Shown: piece after piece, positions 44,943 to 53,745 of the stretch
Layout of the letters: each line of letters begins with the position of its first letter
How positions within the stretch are numbered: the stretch's first letter is position 1
Source: Nocardia sp. BMG111209
Lineage (GTDB): Bacteria > Actinomycetota > Actinomycetes > Mycobacteriales > Mycobacteriaceae
Length of the DNA stretch: 64,000 nt
Direction: 5' to 3'
Assembly: GCF_000381925.1 (NCBI RefSeq)
Contig: NZ_KB907308.1
Location: 62,001-126,000, forward strand
Made by a program: the position numbers and the translations under genes
The notes under the pieces: model-generated
Seen by the model: the letters and a program-made list of their open reading frames with translations, nothing else
Told to the model about the DNA's origin: nothing
Databases searched by the model: none

Positions 44943-47900
44943 CCCAGGGTCGGCACCACGGATTCGGTGGTGAGGATCTCGTACGTCTCCGTCGCGCGGT
45001 CGTAGAACCAGGTACCCGGGCCCGGCACCGGCTCGATGGTGGCCCGGACCGCCGCGGCGGAGGGCCGGAAGGTGGTACTGCGGGGGATGTCGTCGACGAC
45101 GAAGACCAGATCGGGACGCTGGGCCCGGTCCAGTGCCCGCATCGCCTCGGTGACATCCTTCGGATCCAGGCGGTGGCCGTCGCGCACGCTCACGGCCACG
45201 GCGGCCAGCGTCTTCCCGCCGATCGGCAACGCGAAGGCCACCTCGGTGTCGACGGCGGTGATGTCGTTGACGGTGTCCACGATCGGCTCGGTGTACACCG
45301 GGCCGCGCGCGGTGCCGATCACCGTGTCGCGGCGGTCCATCAGCCAGCAGTCACCGTCGCCGTCGCGGCGGAACAGGTTCTCCGTCGGCAGCCACGCGTC
45401 GCCGGCGGCGAACAGGCCGCGCAGCACCCCACCGGACAGATCGGTGGCATCGGTGGCCCGGCCGATCAGCAGGCCCACCTCGTTGTCCGCCGCCCGGCGC
45501 GCGAAACCCTGTGCGTCGGTGATGATCTCGTCGGTCGCCGGATCGTAGGCGACGAGTTCGACGCGGGCCGTCCCCGGCACCGGCCGCCCCTTGCTGCCGA
45601 TCTTCAGCCCGGCGACGTTGGCCAGCACCACATCTCCGGAGACCGAGGCGTAGAACTCCAGAACCCTTGCGGGCGCGAATCTCTCGGTGGTGCGGCGCCA
45701 CAGCCCGGCGGGCATGCCGGAGCCGATGAACAACCGGATGGGATGCTGGTGACCGCCCGGGAAGACGTCGGCGTCGAGGATGTCGCGCATCATCGTCCAG
45801 GTGTAGGTGACGACGGTGACGCCGTAGCGGTACACCTCCTCACCGAAGCGGGCCGGATCCAGCGAGCGGGCCAGAGCGATCCGGCTGCCGCCGGCCACCG
45901 CGCCACCCAGGCTCACCAGCAGACCGGACGAATGATGCAGCGGCGCAAGGCAGTACACGGTGTCGCCGCGGTCCAGATCGGCCGCGGTGGCGGTACCGAA
46001 GGCGGACAACGCCCAGCGATGGTTGGTGACGTACTTCGCCTCCATCCCCGGGCCGGTCCCGGTCACCAGGATGAAGGCGAGTTCGCGGGCCAGTCCCGGA
46101 TCCGGGCGGAACCAGCCCGGCAGCGCCACCTCGGCGGGGTCGATCTGCTCGAGATCGGTGATGTCACCGGCGGCCGGCCGGTCCAGGCCGCGCGCCTCAC
46201 CGCCGCCGAGGACGAGCACCCGCGCGCCGGTGGCGGCCGCGTCCCGCAGATTCTCCGGATCGGTGACGACGGTGTGCGCGCCGGTCAGTTCGAGAGCGTG
46301 CGGCAGATCGCGGCCCGGGGCCAGCAGCACGGCGACCGCGCCGATCCGCGACAGCGCCGCGACGGCGACCAGCGCGCTGGGCCGGGTCTCCATGACCACG
46401 CCGATGCGGGTGGCGGGCCGCACGCCGACCGAGATCAGGCCGCGCACCACATTGTCGATGCGGGTATTGACGGCGGCATGGGTGTGGGCCCGATCGTCGA
46501 ACAGCAGATACTCCCGCTGCGGGGCCCGCCGGGCCTGTTCGGCGAGCAACCGGCCCAGCGACACCCGGGTGTGCGGTTCGATCATGCCGAGCCGGGTGAG
46601 CCGCGGCAGCGCGCGGGCCGCCTCCCCGGTGAGTTCCACCGAACCGCGTAAGGCCTTGCCCGCCAGGGTTTCCAGGGTCCGGCCGATACCCGCACCGGCC
46701 TCGGCGATACCGGTGACGGTATCCACCACCCGGGTCATCGTGGAGACGGGCCCGCCACCCTCGACATGTTCGGGCATCGGCTCGACCCCCACCGGCGGCC
46801 CGTCGGCGCCCTCCTGCCAGAACACCCAGTCCCGCACGACGGGCCAGGTGCTGACGGTGGCGGTACTCCCGGCGACCAGGCCGAAATGACCGGCGGCCAG
46901 ATCGGCCTCGTACACGTCGGCGTTCGGTGCGGCCCGCACGATCCCGCGCACGGCGGCGGGCTGGCCGATATCGTCGATCTCGCCGACGAAGGCCAGGATG
47001 GGGCATTTCAGTTCGGCCAGTGAGACCGGCTGATCGCCGATCACGAAGCCGCCCAGCATCATCCGGTTGTGCGTGACGAACTGCTTGAGCAGATCGGCGG
47101 CGGCGGGCCCGGCGTATCCGACCCAGCCGTCCTGTTCCAGGAATCGCCGCTGCCGTTCCTTCGGCAACAGCGCGTCGCGATCGTGCAGCTGGCGCAGGAA
47201 GTCGAAGCGGGCCTTGGCGGTCTTGACCGGGTCCAGCAGCTGGAAGGCGACGCGGACCATCGAGTCGGTGATCGGCAGCCGGTTGAGCACGTGGTCGGCG
47301 ATGAAGTCGGTCACCTCCGAGACCAGGCCGTAGGGCAGGCCGAACGGCATACCCGCGACGATGTCGACCGGGCTGCCGAAGGTGACGATGCTCGCGACGC
47401 CGCGGCCGTGCCGGTAGGCAGCGGCCTGATAGGCGAACATGCCGCCCTGCGAGTAGCCCATCAGGTGCACATTGCGCCCGGTGGTCTCCACGACGGTGTC
47501 GATGGCCGCCGACAGCGCCAGCACGTGATCGGACAGATCCCGCTGCCAGCCGCCCTCCTCGGTCGCCGGGGAGCCGAAATCCAGTACCCAGCAATCGATT
47601 CCGGCGCGATGCAGGATACCGACCGCGCCGCCCTCGGCGTTCACGTCGTAGACGTCGGCGGACACCATCAGCGGCGGCACGAACAGCGCGACCGGGCGGT
47701 CGCCATTGCGGCCCTCCCGGCGCCCTTCGGGGTTACGCGCGCTGCCGCCTCCGGGCGCGTCGCTCGAGCCGCGGTCACCCGCCGCACCCTCGCCGGGGAA
47801 GTAGTGCCGCAGCCGGTACATGCGCTTGCGCTCGGCGACCTCGTACGGGGAGGACTGCATATCGTGCGCCAGCCCGCCGAATCGGATCACCTCGAGTCCG

Positions 47901-47962
47901 TTGCGCGCGGTCGACATCAACCGCCGCGCCGACTCGACCACCGACCTCGTACCGAACTTCAC
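44939..47962 (-). CDS. fused PhaC-like alpha/beta hydrolase and AMP-ligase-like protein
   Basis: This 1,007-residue protein has two halves. Residues about 60-400 are an alpha/beta hydrolase of the PHB synthase/PhaC type (VHLMGYSQGGMFAYQAAAYR, LKCPILAFVGEIDDIGQP). Residues about 480-1000 are an ANL-family acyl-AMP ligase domain, but a divergent one: the P-loop reads ILVTGTGPGMEAKYV, the hinge is DRRDTVIGTARGPVYTE, and the C-terminal end RSTTFRPSAAAVRAT has no lysine where GK is invariant in active ligases. Adenylation may be lost or use another residue. The fusion is known from mycolic-acid actinomycetes and annotated loosely as acyl-CoA synthetase. It stands alone between convergent and divergent neighbours. 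Confidence 0.88.
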   Translation of the reverse strand: MKFGTRSVVESARRLMSTARNGLEVIRFGGLAHDMQSSPYEVAERKRMYRLRHYFPGEGAAGDRGSSDAPGGGSARNPEGRREGRNGDRPVALFVPPLMVSADVYDVNAEGGAVGILHRAGIDCWVLDFGSPATEEGGWQRDLSDHVLALSAAIDTVVETTGRNVHLMGYSQGGMFAYQAAAYRHGRGVASIVTFGSPVDIVAGMPFGLPYGLVSEVTDFIADHVLNRLPITDSMVRVAFQLLDPVKTAKARFDFLRQLHDRDALLPKERQRRFLEQDGWVGYAGPAAADLLKQFVTHNRMMLGGFVIGDQPVSLAELKCPILAFVGEIDDIGQPAAVRGIVRAAPNADVYEADLAAGHFGLVAGSTATVSTWPVVRDWVFWQEGADGPPVGVEPMPEHVEGGGPVSTMTRVVDTVTGIAEAGAGIGRTLETLAGKALRGSVELTGEAARALPRLTRLGMIEPHTRVSLGRLLAEQARRAPQREYLLFDDRAHTHAAVNTRIDNVVRGLISVGVRPATRIGVVMETRPSALVAVAALSRIGAVAVLLAPGRDLPHALELTGAHTVVTDPENLRDAAATGARVLVLGGGEARGLDRPAAGDITDLEQIDPAEVALPGWFRPDPGLARELAFILVTGTGPGMEAKYVTNHRWALSAFGTATAADLDRGDTVYCLAPLHHSSGLLVSLGGAVAGGSRIALARSLDPARFGEEVYRYGVTVVTYTWTMMRDILDADVFPGGHQHPIRLFIGSGMPAGLWRRTTERFAPARVLEFYASVSGDVVLANVAGLKIGSKGRPVPGTARVELVAYDPATDEIITDAQGFARRAADNEVGLLIGRATDATDLSGGVLRGLFAAGDAWLPTENLFRRDGDGDCWLMDRRDTVIGTARGPVYTEPIVDTVNDITAVDTEVAFALPIGGKTLAAVAVSVRDGHRLDPKDVTEAMRALDRAQRPDLVFVVDDIPRSTTFRPSAAAVRATIEPVPGPGTWFYDRATETYEILTTESVVPTLG

Positions 47963-48092
47963 GATTGCTCCCAGCCCTCACACCCGGCGCGTGGCACTCC
48001 GGAGACCCGCCCTGTCGAGCTTGCCACAACCCTCGCCTGCTGCGGCAACAGTCCGGCGGCAACTCGCCGCTACCCGATCCGGGCCACGGCGC

Positions 48093-48881
48093 TCACCGGC
48101 CCATGACGTTGTGATACATCGTCACCACCGGGTCCGGGCTCACGCTCAGGTCGCCGCGGAACGGATAGTCCATCGCCGCGATCAGGAAGATCATCGTGCC
48201 GAGGAAGAAGGCGAACAGACCACCGAGCAGCAGGTGCGCACCCCGGCCGGACAGGCTGAACAGGCATACCAGTACGAGGTTGACCACCGCGCCGAGCACG
48301 ATCACGTACCAGAGCACATTCGGCAGCCCGCCGGCCGAGGCGTTGATGCGATGTCGGCGCTGCTCGTCGAACTGGGCGAACTGTTCGATCGCGGCCTGGT
48401 GCACGATCTCCTGGGACCGGGTCTGCGGCTGGAAGGCCAGCAGATCCCCTTGGAAGCGGGTGACCAGGGCCGTGCCGCCGGGCGGATCCTGCCCGTCGCG
48501 CAGCGCCGGGAAGGCCACGGTGAGCAGGTTGTCGGTGTAGTCGACGAGATCCTGTTGCAGCACGCCGCGCTGCGGTTCCGGATACGACGACACCTCGCGG
48601 TACAGGGTGCCCATCGCGGCGGCCTCGTCGGCGACCAGGTTCTGCGCGGTGTCGAACGACTGGTAGGTGGCCGCGGCGACCAGGCCCAGCAGCAGGCCGT
48701 AGAAGACGCCGCCGACGGTCAGCACCATGGTGACCTGCTCGTTGCGGCCCGGCTCGGGCCCGAAGAGCTTGTGCACCAGCGGCCGGGCCAGCAGGATGCC
48801 GGCCGCCACCAGCAGCACCGAGACGCCGGTGATGATGAGGAAACCGGCCCAGGTCGGCAGGTAGTACATCCAGGTGAACAT
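48093..48881 (-). CDS. DUF4239 membrane protein
   Basis: This 262-residue protein has four membrane helices: two at the N terminus (WAGFLIITGVSVLLVAAGILL; MVLTVGGVFYGLLLGLVAAATYQ) and two at the C terminus (VLWYVIVLGAVVNLVLVCLFSL; LLLGGLFAFFLGTMIFLIAAMDYPFRG), enclosing a helical region of about 120 residues. This is the DUF4239 (bestrophin-like) layout, possibly an anion channel. The ATG at 48881 has GAGGGG upstream. It diverges from the 2-MIB operon. Confidence 0.85.
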   Translation of the reverse strand: MFTWMYYLPTWAGFLIITGVSVLLVAAGILLARPLVHKLFGPEPGRNEQVTMVLTVGGVFYGLLLGLVAAATYQSFDTAQNLVADEAAAMGTLYREVSSYPEPQRGVLQQDLVDYTDNLLTVAFPALRDGQDPPGGTALVTRFQGDLLAFQPQTRSQEIVHQAAIEQFAQFDEQRRHRINASAGGLPNVLWYVIVLGAVVNLVLVCLFSLSGRGAHLLLGGLFAFFLGTMIFLIAAMDYPFRGDLSVSPDPVVTMYHNVMGR

Positions 48882-49311
48882 GCGGAAACCCCTCGAACAG
48901 GGTGCGTGGCACGAAGTGGACGAGAATCGGAGGAATGATCCCCGGATACACGGTAGGAGCCGGAAGCCGTACGGGTGGTGGATATTCCGAACGCCGACCG
49001 ATTTGCCACCGATAACCGCATGGTCCCGAATGTCGCAAACGAGTTTGCCGGACGTCTCGAATCGCCGGACTTGCAGCGCTTTTCGAGCCACGCCGACAAC
49101 TTTCCGATCGATTTTCCGATAGATGTTCCCAGCGGCCCGATCGGCACGTAAGATCGAGGACGCTGGAACGCACTGCCGCACTTGTCAATTCACATTCTCA
49201 CATTCGGATCGCGATCCGATGTTTCTCGGCCGCCGGAATCGAACCTGCCGCCGATCTCCGTTGCACCCATTGCGTCGTCGCGCAATGGTCGTCACGAGGT
49301 GAGGACCCAGC
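48882..49311. promoter_or_regulatory. 430-bp promoter region of the 2-MIB operon
   Basis: No gene is seen in this gap. It holds a perfect 16-bp palindrome TCGGATCGCGATCCGA (49204-49219). It also holds a near-repeat TTTTCCGAT/TTTCCGAT (about 49096-49118). A stem of eight base pairs, CCATTGCG (49267-49274) and CGCAATGG (49281-49288), has a six-base loop and lies 23 bases before the encapsulin start codon, just upstream of the GAGGTGAGGA ribosome site. These are plausible operator and leader elements for a terpene cluster that is usually controlled during development. Confidence 0.45.
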
Positions 49312-50718
49312 ATGACCCTTGAACTCCCCCTCCAGACCGACAATCACGCTCAGAAGAGCCTCTCCACCACCGCCGCCCGCCCGCTGGCGCACACCACCAA
49401 ATCCGAGCCCCAGATGCAGGGCATCAGCTCCCGGTGGCTGTCGCGCGCCCTGCCGTGGGTCGAGGTCCGCGGCGGTGTCTACCGGGTGAATCGGCGACTC
49501 ACCCACACCGTCGGCAACGGCGAGGTGGAATTCGTCGTCGACGGCGCGCAGGCCCGGGTCATCCCGCTCGAGCTGCAGGAGCTGCCGCAGCTGCGGGAAT
49601 TCGACGACGAGGAGGTGCTGCGGGCGGTCGCGCAGCGCTTCGAGCAGCGCGAGCTCGAACCCGGCACGGTGGTGGCCGAATTCGGCAACCCGATGGACCA
49701 GGTCCTGCTGATCGTGCACGGCAAGCTGAGCAAGCTCGGCACCGGCGACTTCGGCGAGCCCACCCGGCTCGGATTGCTCGGCGGCGGTGAGTATTTCGGC
49801 GATGCCACCCTCATCGACCCGGCCGCCATCTGGCCGGTGACGGTGAAGACCGTCACCCGCACCACGCTGCTGTCGCTGCCGCGCAGCGCGGTCGACCGGC
49901 TCGTCGCTGACATTCCGGCGCTGGCAGCGCATCTGGCCGCGGTGGCCGAGGCGCCGGCCATGGCGCAGAACAAGCACGGCGAGGCCGATATCGAGGTCTC
50001 CTCCGGCCATTCCGGGGAACCGACGCTGTCCGGCACCTTCGTCGACTACGACGCCTCGCCGCGGGAATACGAATTGAGCCTCGCGCAGAGCGTGCTGCGG
50101 GTGCACACCCGTGTGGCCGATCTGTTCAACGAGCCGCACAATCAGATCGAACAGCAGTTGCGACTGACGATCGAGGCCCTCTACGAGCGCCGCGAGAACG
50201 ATCTGGTGAACAATCCGGACTACGGATTGCTCAACAATTGCGATCTGAAACAGCGCATCTACACGGAATCGGGCCCGCCGACGCCGGACGATATGGACGA
50301 ATTGCTCAGCATGCGGCGCAGTACGAAATTCTTCCTGGCGCATCCGAAGGCGATCGCGGCATTCGGCCGGGAATGCACCCGGCGCGGGATCTATCCGGAT
50401 CCGGTGGATCTCGACGGCCATCGGGTGCCCGGCTGGCGCGGCGTGCCGATCCTGCCGTGCGGCAAGATCCCGATCAGCGGCGGCCACACCACCTCGATCC
50501 TCGCGCTGCGCACCGGCGAGAAGGATCAGGGCGTGATCGCGTTGCACCAGACCGGGATTCCCGACGAGTACGAGCCGGGCCTCAACGTCCGGTTCAAGGG
50601 CATCGACGACCAGTCGATCATCTCGTACCTGGTGAGCTGCTACTACTCGGCGGCGGTGCTGGTACCCGACGCGCTCGGCATTCTCGACAACGTCCTCGTG
50701 GCACGCCAGTCGGACTGA
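49312..50718 (+). CDS. family 2B encapsulin shell protein with cNMP-binding domain
   Basis: This 468-residue protein combines an HK97-fold shell (N-terminal part to about residue 85 and from about 225 on) with an inserted cyclic-nucleotide-binding (CAP-like) domain at about 95-215 ([38 protein letters not shown]). The C-terminal half ([65 protein letters not shown]) matches the group 2 encapsulins once annotated as Crp/Fnr regulators in 2-MIB clusters. It lacks the CAP helix-turn-helix, so it does not bind DNA as a regulator. It assembles a protein shell around the terpene synthase encoded by the next gene, 16 bp downstream. Confidence 0.93.
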   Translation: MTLELPLQTDNHAQKSLSTTAARPLAHTTKSEPQMQGISSRWLSRALPWVEVRGGVYRVNRRLTHTVGNGEVEFVVDGAQARVIPLELQELPQLREFDDEEVLRAVAQRFEQRELEPGTVVAEFGNPMDQVLLIVHGKLSKLGTGDFGEPTRLGLLGGGEYFGDATLIDPAAIWPVTVKTVTRTTLLSLPRSAVDRLVADIPALAAHLAAVAEAPAMAQNKHGEADIEVSSGHSGEPTLSGTFVDYDASPREYELSLAQSVLRVHTRVADLFNEPHNQIEQQLRLTIEALYERRENDLVNNPDYGLLNNCDLKQRIYTESGPPTPDDMDELLSMRRSTKFFLAHPKAIAAFGRECTRRGIYPDPVDLDGHRVPGWRGVPILPCGKIPISGGHTTSILALRTGEKDQGVIALHQTGIPDEYEPGLNVRFKGIDDQSIISYLVSCYYSAAVLVPDALGILDNVLVARQSD

Positions 50719-50734
50719 CGGGAGTGACGGGACC

Positions 50735-52123
50735 ATGTCGGTACTGTCCCGTGCCGCGGCGCCGCCGGCCACCGACGAGGTGGCCGCGGCGGTCGCGGCA
50801 CTGCTGAGCGATCTCGGGTCCGCGCCACCGGCGCTCCTCGTCCTGCCGGGATTCGCGAATGTCGTATCCCCCCAACCACCTTCGAGTCCCCTGGCGGCGA
50901 TGACCGCGAGTACGGTCCCGCGGCGGCTGCTCGGCCCGGCCGGACTCGGCGCCGCCGGACTGCTGCTCGCACCGCCCGATTCGGCGGTCGCCGCGACACC
51001 GGATGTCGCGGCGAGCGACCCGATCCGGACCCGGCCCCGCATCCCCGCGGGCCCCACCGGACTCGGCGCCACCACGCTGTCACCCGGCGGCGGCACCGTC
51101 GCGCCACCGGCCGCCGAGAGCTCGACAGCCGGTGGGCCCGAATCGATTCCGCCGCTGTACTGCCCGCCCCCGGTGCGCGACGATCCGGCGCTGGCCGAGG
51201 CGGTCAACGTCGGCATCATCGCGTGGGCCGAGGCGATCGGGCTGTACGAGGGCCGGCTCGACGATCTGCGCAAGGCCGACTTCGGCCGCCTGATCATGCT
51301 GGCCCATCCCGATTGCGACAACGCGGATCTGCTGCTGTCGGTGGCGAAATGCGCTGTCTCCGAATGGTCGGTCGACGACTACTACTGCGAGGAGGACGCC
51401 GACCCGCACGCACCCGACGGCACCATGTCCACCCCCGAGGCCGAACTCGGGCCCCGGCTGGAACTGGCCATGGCCACCATGGATCCGGCCCACCTGCCGG
51501 CGAAGTACGTGGCCCGGCTCGAACAGGCCCTGAGCGCCGACCCGATCCTGCGCGCGTTCCGCACCTCGTTCGAACATCTCGCGCACTACGCCACGCCGGC
51601 CCAGTCGGCGCGGCTGCGCACCGAGATCGGCGGCTGGTTCATCGCGCTCGGCGCGGAGGCCGGCTGGCGGAACGCCGGGCGGATGCCACCGGTGTGGGAG
51701 TACCTCACCAACCGGCAGCCGCACAGCTTCCTGCCGTGTATGGCGCCGATCGACGTGGTCGGCGGCTACGAACTCGGCGACGCCGAATACTGCGACCCGC
51801 GGGTTCGGCGGGTGGTCACCACCGCGGCGCTGGCCGCGCAGATGGTGAACGACCTGTACTCGATGGCACGCGAAGACCTTTCCGGCGGAAGGGAATTCAA
51901 CCTGCCGACGGTACTGGCCGCGGAGGAGCGCTGCTCCCGCGCCGACGCCGTCCGGCGCACCGCGGACGTCCACGACGAACTGATGCACCGGTTCGAGCGG
52001 GAGGCGGCCGCCGCGGCCGCCGGCGGTTCCCCCGAACTGCACCGGTTCCTCGTCGGACTGTGGTCGTGGATGGGTGGCAACCGCGCGTGGCACGCGCAGA
52101 GCCGCCGGTATCACGATCACTGA
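50735..52123 (+). CDS. 2-methylisoborneol synthase
   Basis: This 462-residue class I terpene cyclase converts 2-methyl-GPP to the earthy odorant 2-methylisoborneol. The aspartate motif is DDYYCEED at residues 214-221 and the second metal triad is Asn372, Ser376, Glu380 (NDLYSMARE), both as in known 2-MIB synthases. The first 145 residues are an Ala/Pro/Gly/Ser-rich disordered tail (GAAGLLLAPPDSAVAATPD and a PAGPTGLG-like stretch), which in related systems directs the enzyme into the encapsulin shell. The catalytic domain starts near LYCPPPVRDDPALAEAVN. The gene lies 16 bp after the shell gene. Confidence 0.95.
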   Translation: MSVLSRAAAPPATDEVAAAVAALLSDLGSAPPALLVLPGFANVVSPQPPSSPLAAMTASTVPRRLLGPAGLGAAGLLLAPPDSAVAATPDVAASDPIRTRPRIPAGPTGLGATTLSPGGGTVAPPAAESSTAGGPESIPPLYCPPPVRDDPALAEAVNVGIIAWAEAIGLYEGRLDDLRKADFGRLIMLAHPDCDNADLLLSVAKCAVSEWSVDDYYCEEDADPHAPDGTMSTPEAELGPRLELAMATMDPAHLPAKYVARLEQALSADPILRAFRTSFEHLAHYATPAQSARLRTEIGGWFIALGAEAGWRNAGRMPPVWEYLTNRQPHSFLPCMAPIDVVGGYELGDAEYCDPRVRRVVTTAALAAQMVNDLYSMAREDLSGGREFNLPTVLAAEERCSRADAVRRTADVHDELMHRFEREAAAAAAGGSPELHRFLVGLWSWMGGNRAWHAQSRRYHDH

Positions 52124-52190
52124 ATTTCGTTGTACCCCGGCATTTCCCGCATCACCCAGCGGTATTTCACAGATCGAGAGGATGATCGTC

Positions 52191-53063
52191 ATGACCATGC
52201 TCGACCCCCAATCCCAGTCGGTCCTGCGCACCACCTATCAGCGGTCGGTCGCCGAGTACTGGAACAACAATCCGAACGACGATCGGGTGAACACCAAGCT
52301 GGGTGAGGTGGACGGCCTCTACCACCACCACTACGGGATCGGTGAGCCGGACTGGTCGGTGCTGGAGGGCCCCGACCGCACCCGGCAGGACCGGATCGTC
52401 CGCGATCTGCACCGGCTGGAGACGGCCCAGGCCGAACTGCTGCTGGATCACCTGGGCGACGTGCGCCCCGGCGACAGCCTGATGGACGGCGGATCCGGCC
52501 GCGGCGGCACCAGTTTCATGGCCAATCAGCGCTTCGGCTGCCGGGTGGACGGGGTCACCATCTCCGAATACCAGGTGGGGTTCGCCAACGAGCAGGCCCG
52601 CGAGCGCGGCGTGGCCGACAAGGTGCGCTTCCACTTCCGCAACATGCTCGAGACCGGATTCGAGACCGGCAGCAAGCGCGGCATCTGGACCAACGAGACC
52701 ACGATGTACGTCGACCTGAACGAGCTGTTCGCGGAGTTCTCGCGGCTGCTCGAGCCCGGTGGCCGCTACGTGTGCATCACCGGCTGCTCCAACGACGTCA
52801 TCGGCGGCAAATCCTCCTCGGTGAGCTGGATCGACGCGCACTACGGCTGCATGATCCACCCGCGCAGCGAGTACTTCCGGGCGATGGCGGCCAACAACCT
52901 GGTCCCGGTGAACGTGGTCGACCTGACCGCCGCGACGATCCCCTACTGGGAACTGCGCACCCATTCCGAGCTGGCGACCGGCGTGGAGAAACCCTTCCTC
53001 ACCTCGTACAAGGAGGGGAGCTTCCAGTACCTGCTCATCGCCGCCGATAAGGTGGGTAGGTGA
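52191..53063 (+). CDS. geranyl diphosphate 2-C-methyltransferase
   Basis: This 290-residue SAM-dependent methyltransferase adds C-2 methyl to GPP, giving the 2-MIB synthase substrate. It shows the SAM-binding motif SLMDGGSGRGGTSF near residue 97, VDGVTISEYQVGFAN, and the WTNETTMYVDLNELFAEFSRLL segment of this group. Among three clustered ATG codons, 52191 is preferred: GAGAGG lies about ten bases upstream, while the one at 52182 has no room. Its TGA overlaps the GTG of the idi gene. Confidence 0.95.
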   Translation: MTMLDPQSQSVLRTTYQRSVAEYWNNNPNDDRVNTKLGEVDGLYHHHYGIGEPDWSVLEGPDRTRQDRIVRDLHRLETAQAELLLDHLGDVRPGDSLMDGGSGRGGTSFMANQRFGCRVDGVTISEYQVGFANEQARERGVADKVRFHFRNMLETGFETGSKRGIWTNETTMYVDLNELFAEFSRLLEPGGRYVCITGCSNDVIGGKSSSVSWIDAHYGCMIHPRSEYFRAMAANNLVPVNVVDLTAATIPYWELRTHSELATGVEKPFLTSYKEGSFQYLLIAADKVGR

Positions 53064-53650
53064 CGAGCAACCAGGCGGCGACACCGGTCGACCGGGAGAC
53101 CCTCCCGGTCGAGCTGGTGGACGAGCGGGGCCGGCCCGTCGGGTCGTGCTCGGTCCTGGCGGCGCACACCGCGCCGGGACAGTTGCACCGGGCGTTCTCG
53201 GTGCTGCTGTTCGACGCCGCCGGGCGGGTGCTGCTGCAGCAGCGCGCCGCGGTCAAGACCCGCTTCCCGTCGCGCTGGTCGAATGCCTGTTGCGGCCATC
53301 CCGAGCCCGGTGAACCGGTGCCGGTCGCCGCGGCGCGGCGGCTGGACGAGGAGCTCGGCGTCCGCACCGGCCTGAGCGAGGTCGGGGTGCACCGCTACGA
53401 CGCCCTCGATCCGGCGACCGGCCGGATCGAGCGGGAGTGGGACCATGTCGTGGTCGGCCGGTTCGCCGGCGCGCCACCGCGACCGGATCCGGCGGAGATC
53501 GGCGACTGGGCCTGGGTGGCGCCCGACCAGCTCGCCGCGGCGCTCGCGGCGGATCCGGAGAAGTACACGCCGTGGCTGGGCGGGGTGCTCGGGGTGGCGC
53601 TCGCGGCCGACGAGGCCGGGCCGCACCGGATTTCGTCCGGCGCCGACTGA
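53060..53650 (+). CDS. idi: isopentenyl-diphosphate delta-isomerase type 1
   Basis: This 196-residue Nudix-fold enzyme interconverts IPP and DMAPP. The conserved metal/catalytic region WSNACCGHPEPGE contains the catalytic Cys, and AARRLDEELGVRTG is the Nudix-like helix. The second half has the EWDHVVVGRF strand with the second catalytic Glu. Having the isomerase at the end of the 2-MIB operon, with a GTGA overlap, would raise the DMAPP supply for GPP. This extra gene is not part of the usual three-gene 2-MIB cluster. Confidence 0.94.
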   Translation: MTSNQAATPVDRETLPVELVDERGRPVGSCSVLAAHTAPGQLHRAFSVLLFDAAGRVLLQQRAAVKTRFPSRWSNACCGHPEPGEPVPVAAARRLDEELGVRTGLSEVGVHRYDALDPATGRIEREWDHVVVGRFAGAPPRPDPAEIGDWAWVAPDQLAAALAADPEKYTPWLGGVLGVALAADEAGPHRISSGAD

Positions 53651-53663
53651 TCGGCGGTACGGC

Positions 53664-53738
53664 ACGCGTACGGACCCGGGCCGATCGGCCCGGGTCCGTA
53701 CGCGTTCCGGTGCCGGAACCGAATCCGGTTCCGGCACC
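53664..53738. terminator. 42-bp perfect palindrome plus second hairpin
   Basis: 53664-53705 is a perfect 42-bp palindrome with centre GATC, forming a stem of up to 19 bp with a four-base loop. Three bases further on, GGTGCCGGAACCG (53709-53721) pairs with CGGTTCCGGCACC (53726-53738), a perfect 13-bp stem with loop AATC. Both lie between the convergent idi and NCS1 permease genes and should end transcription from both sides. The very long perfect stem is unusual. Confidence 0.75.
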
Positions 53739-53745
53739 GCACAAT

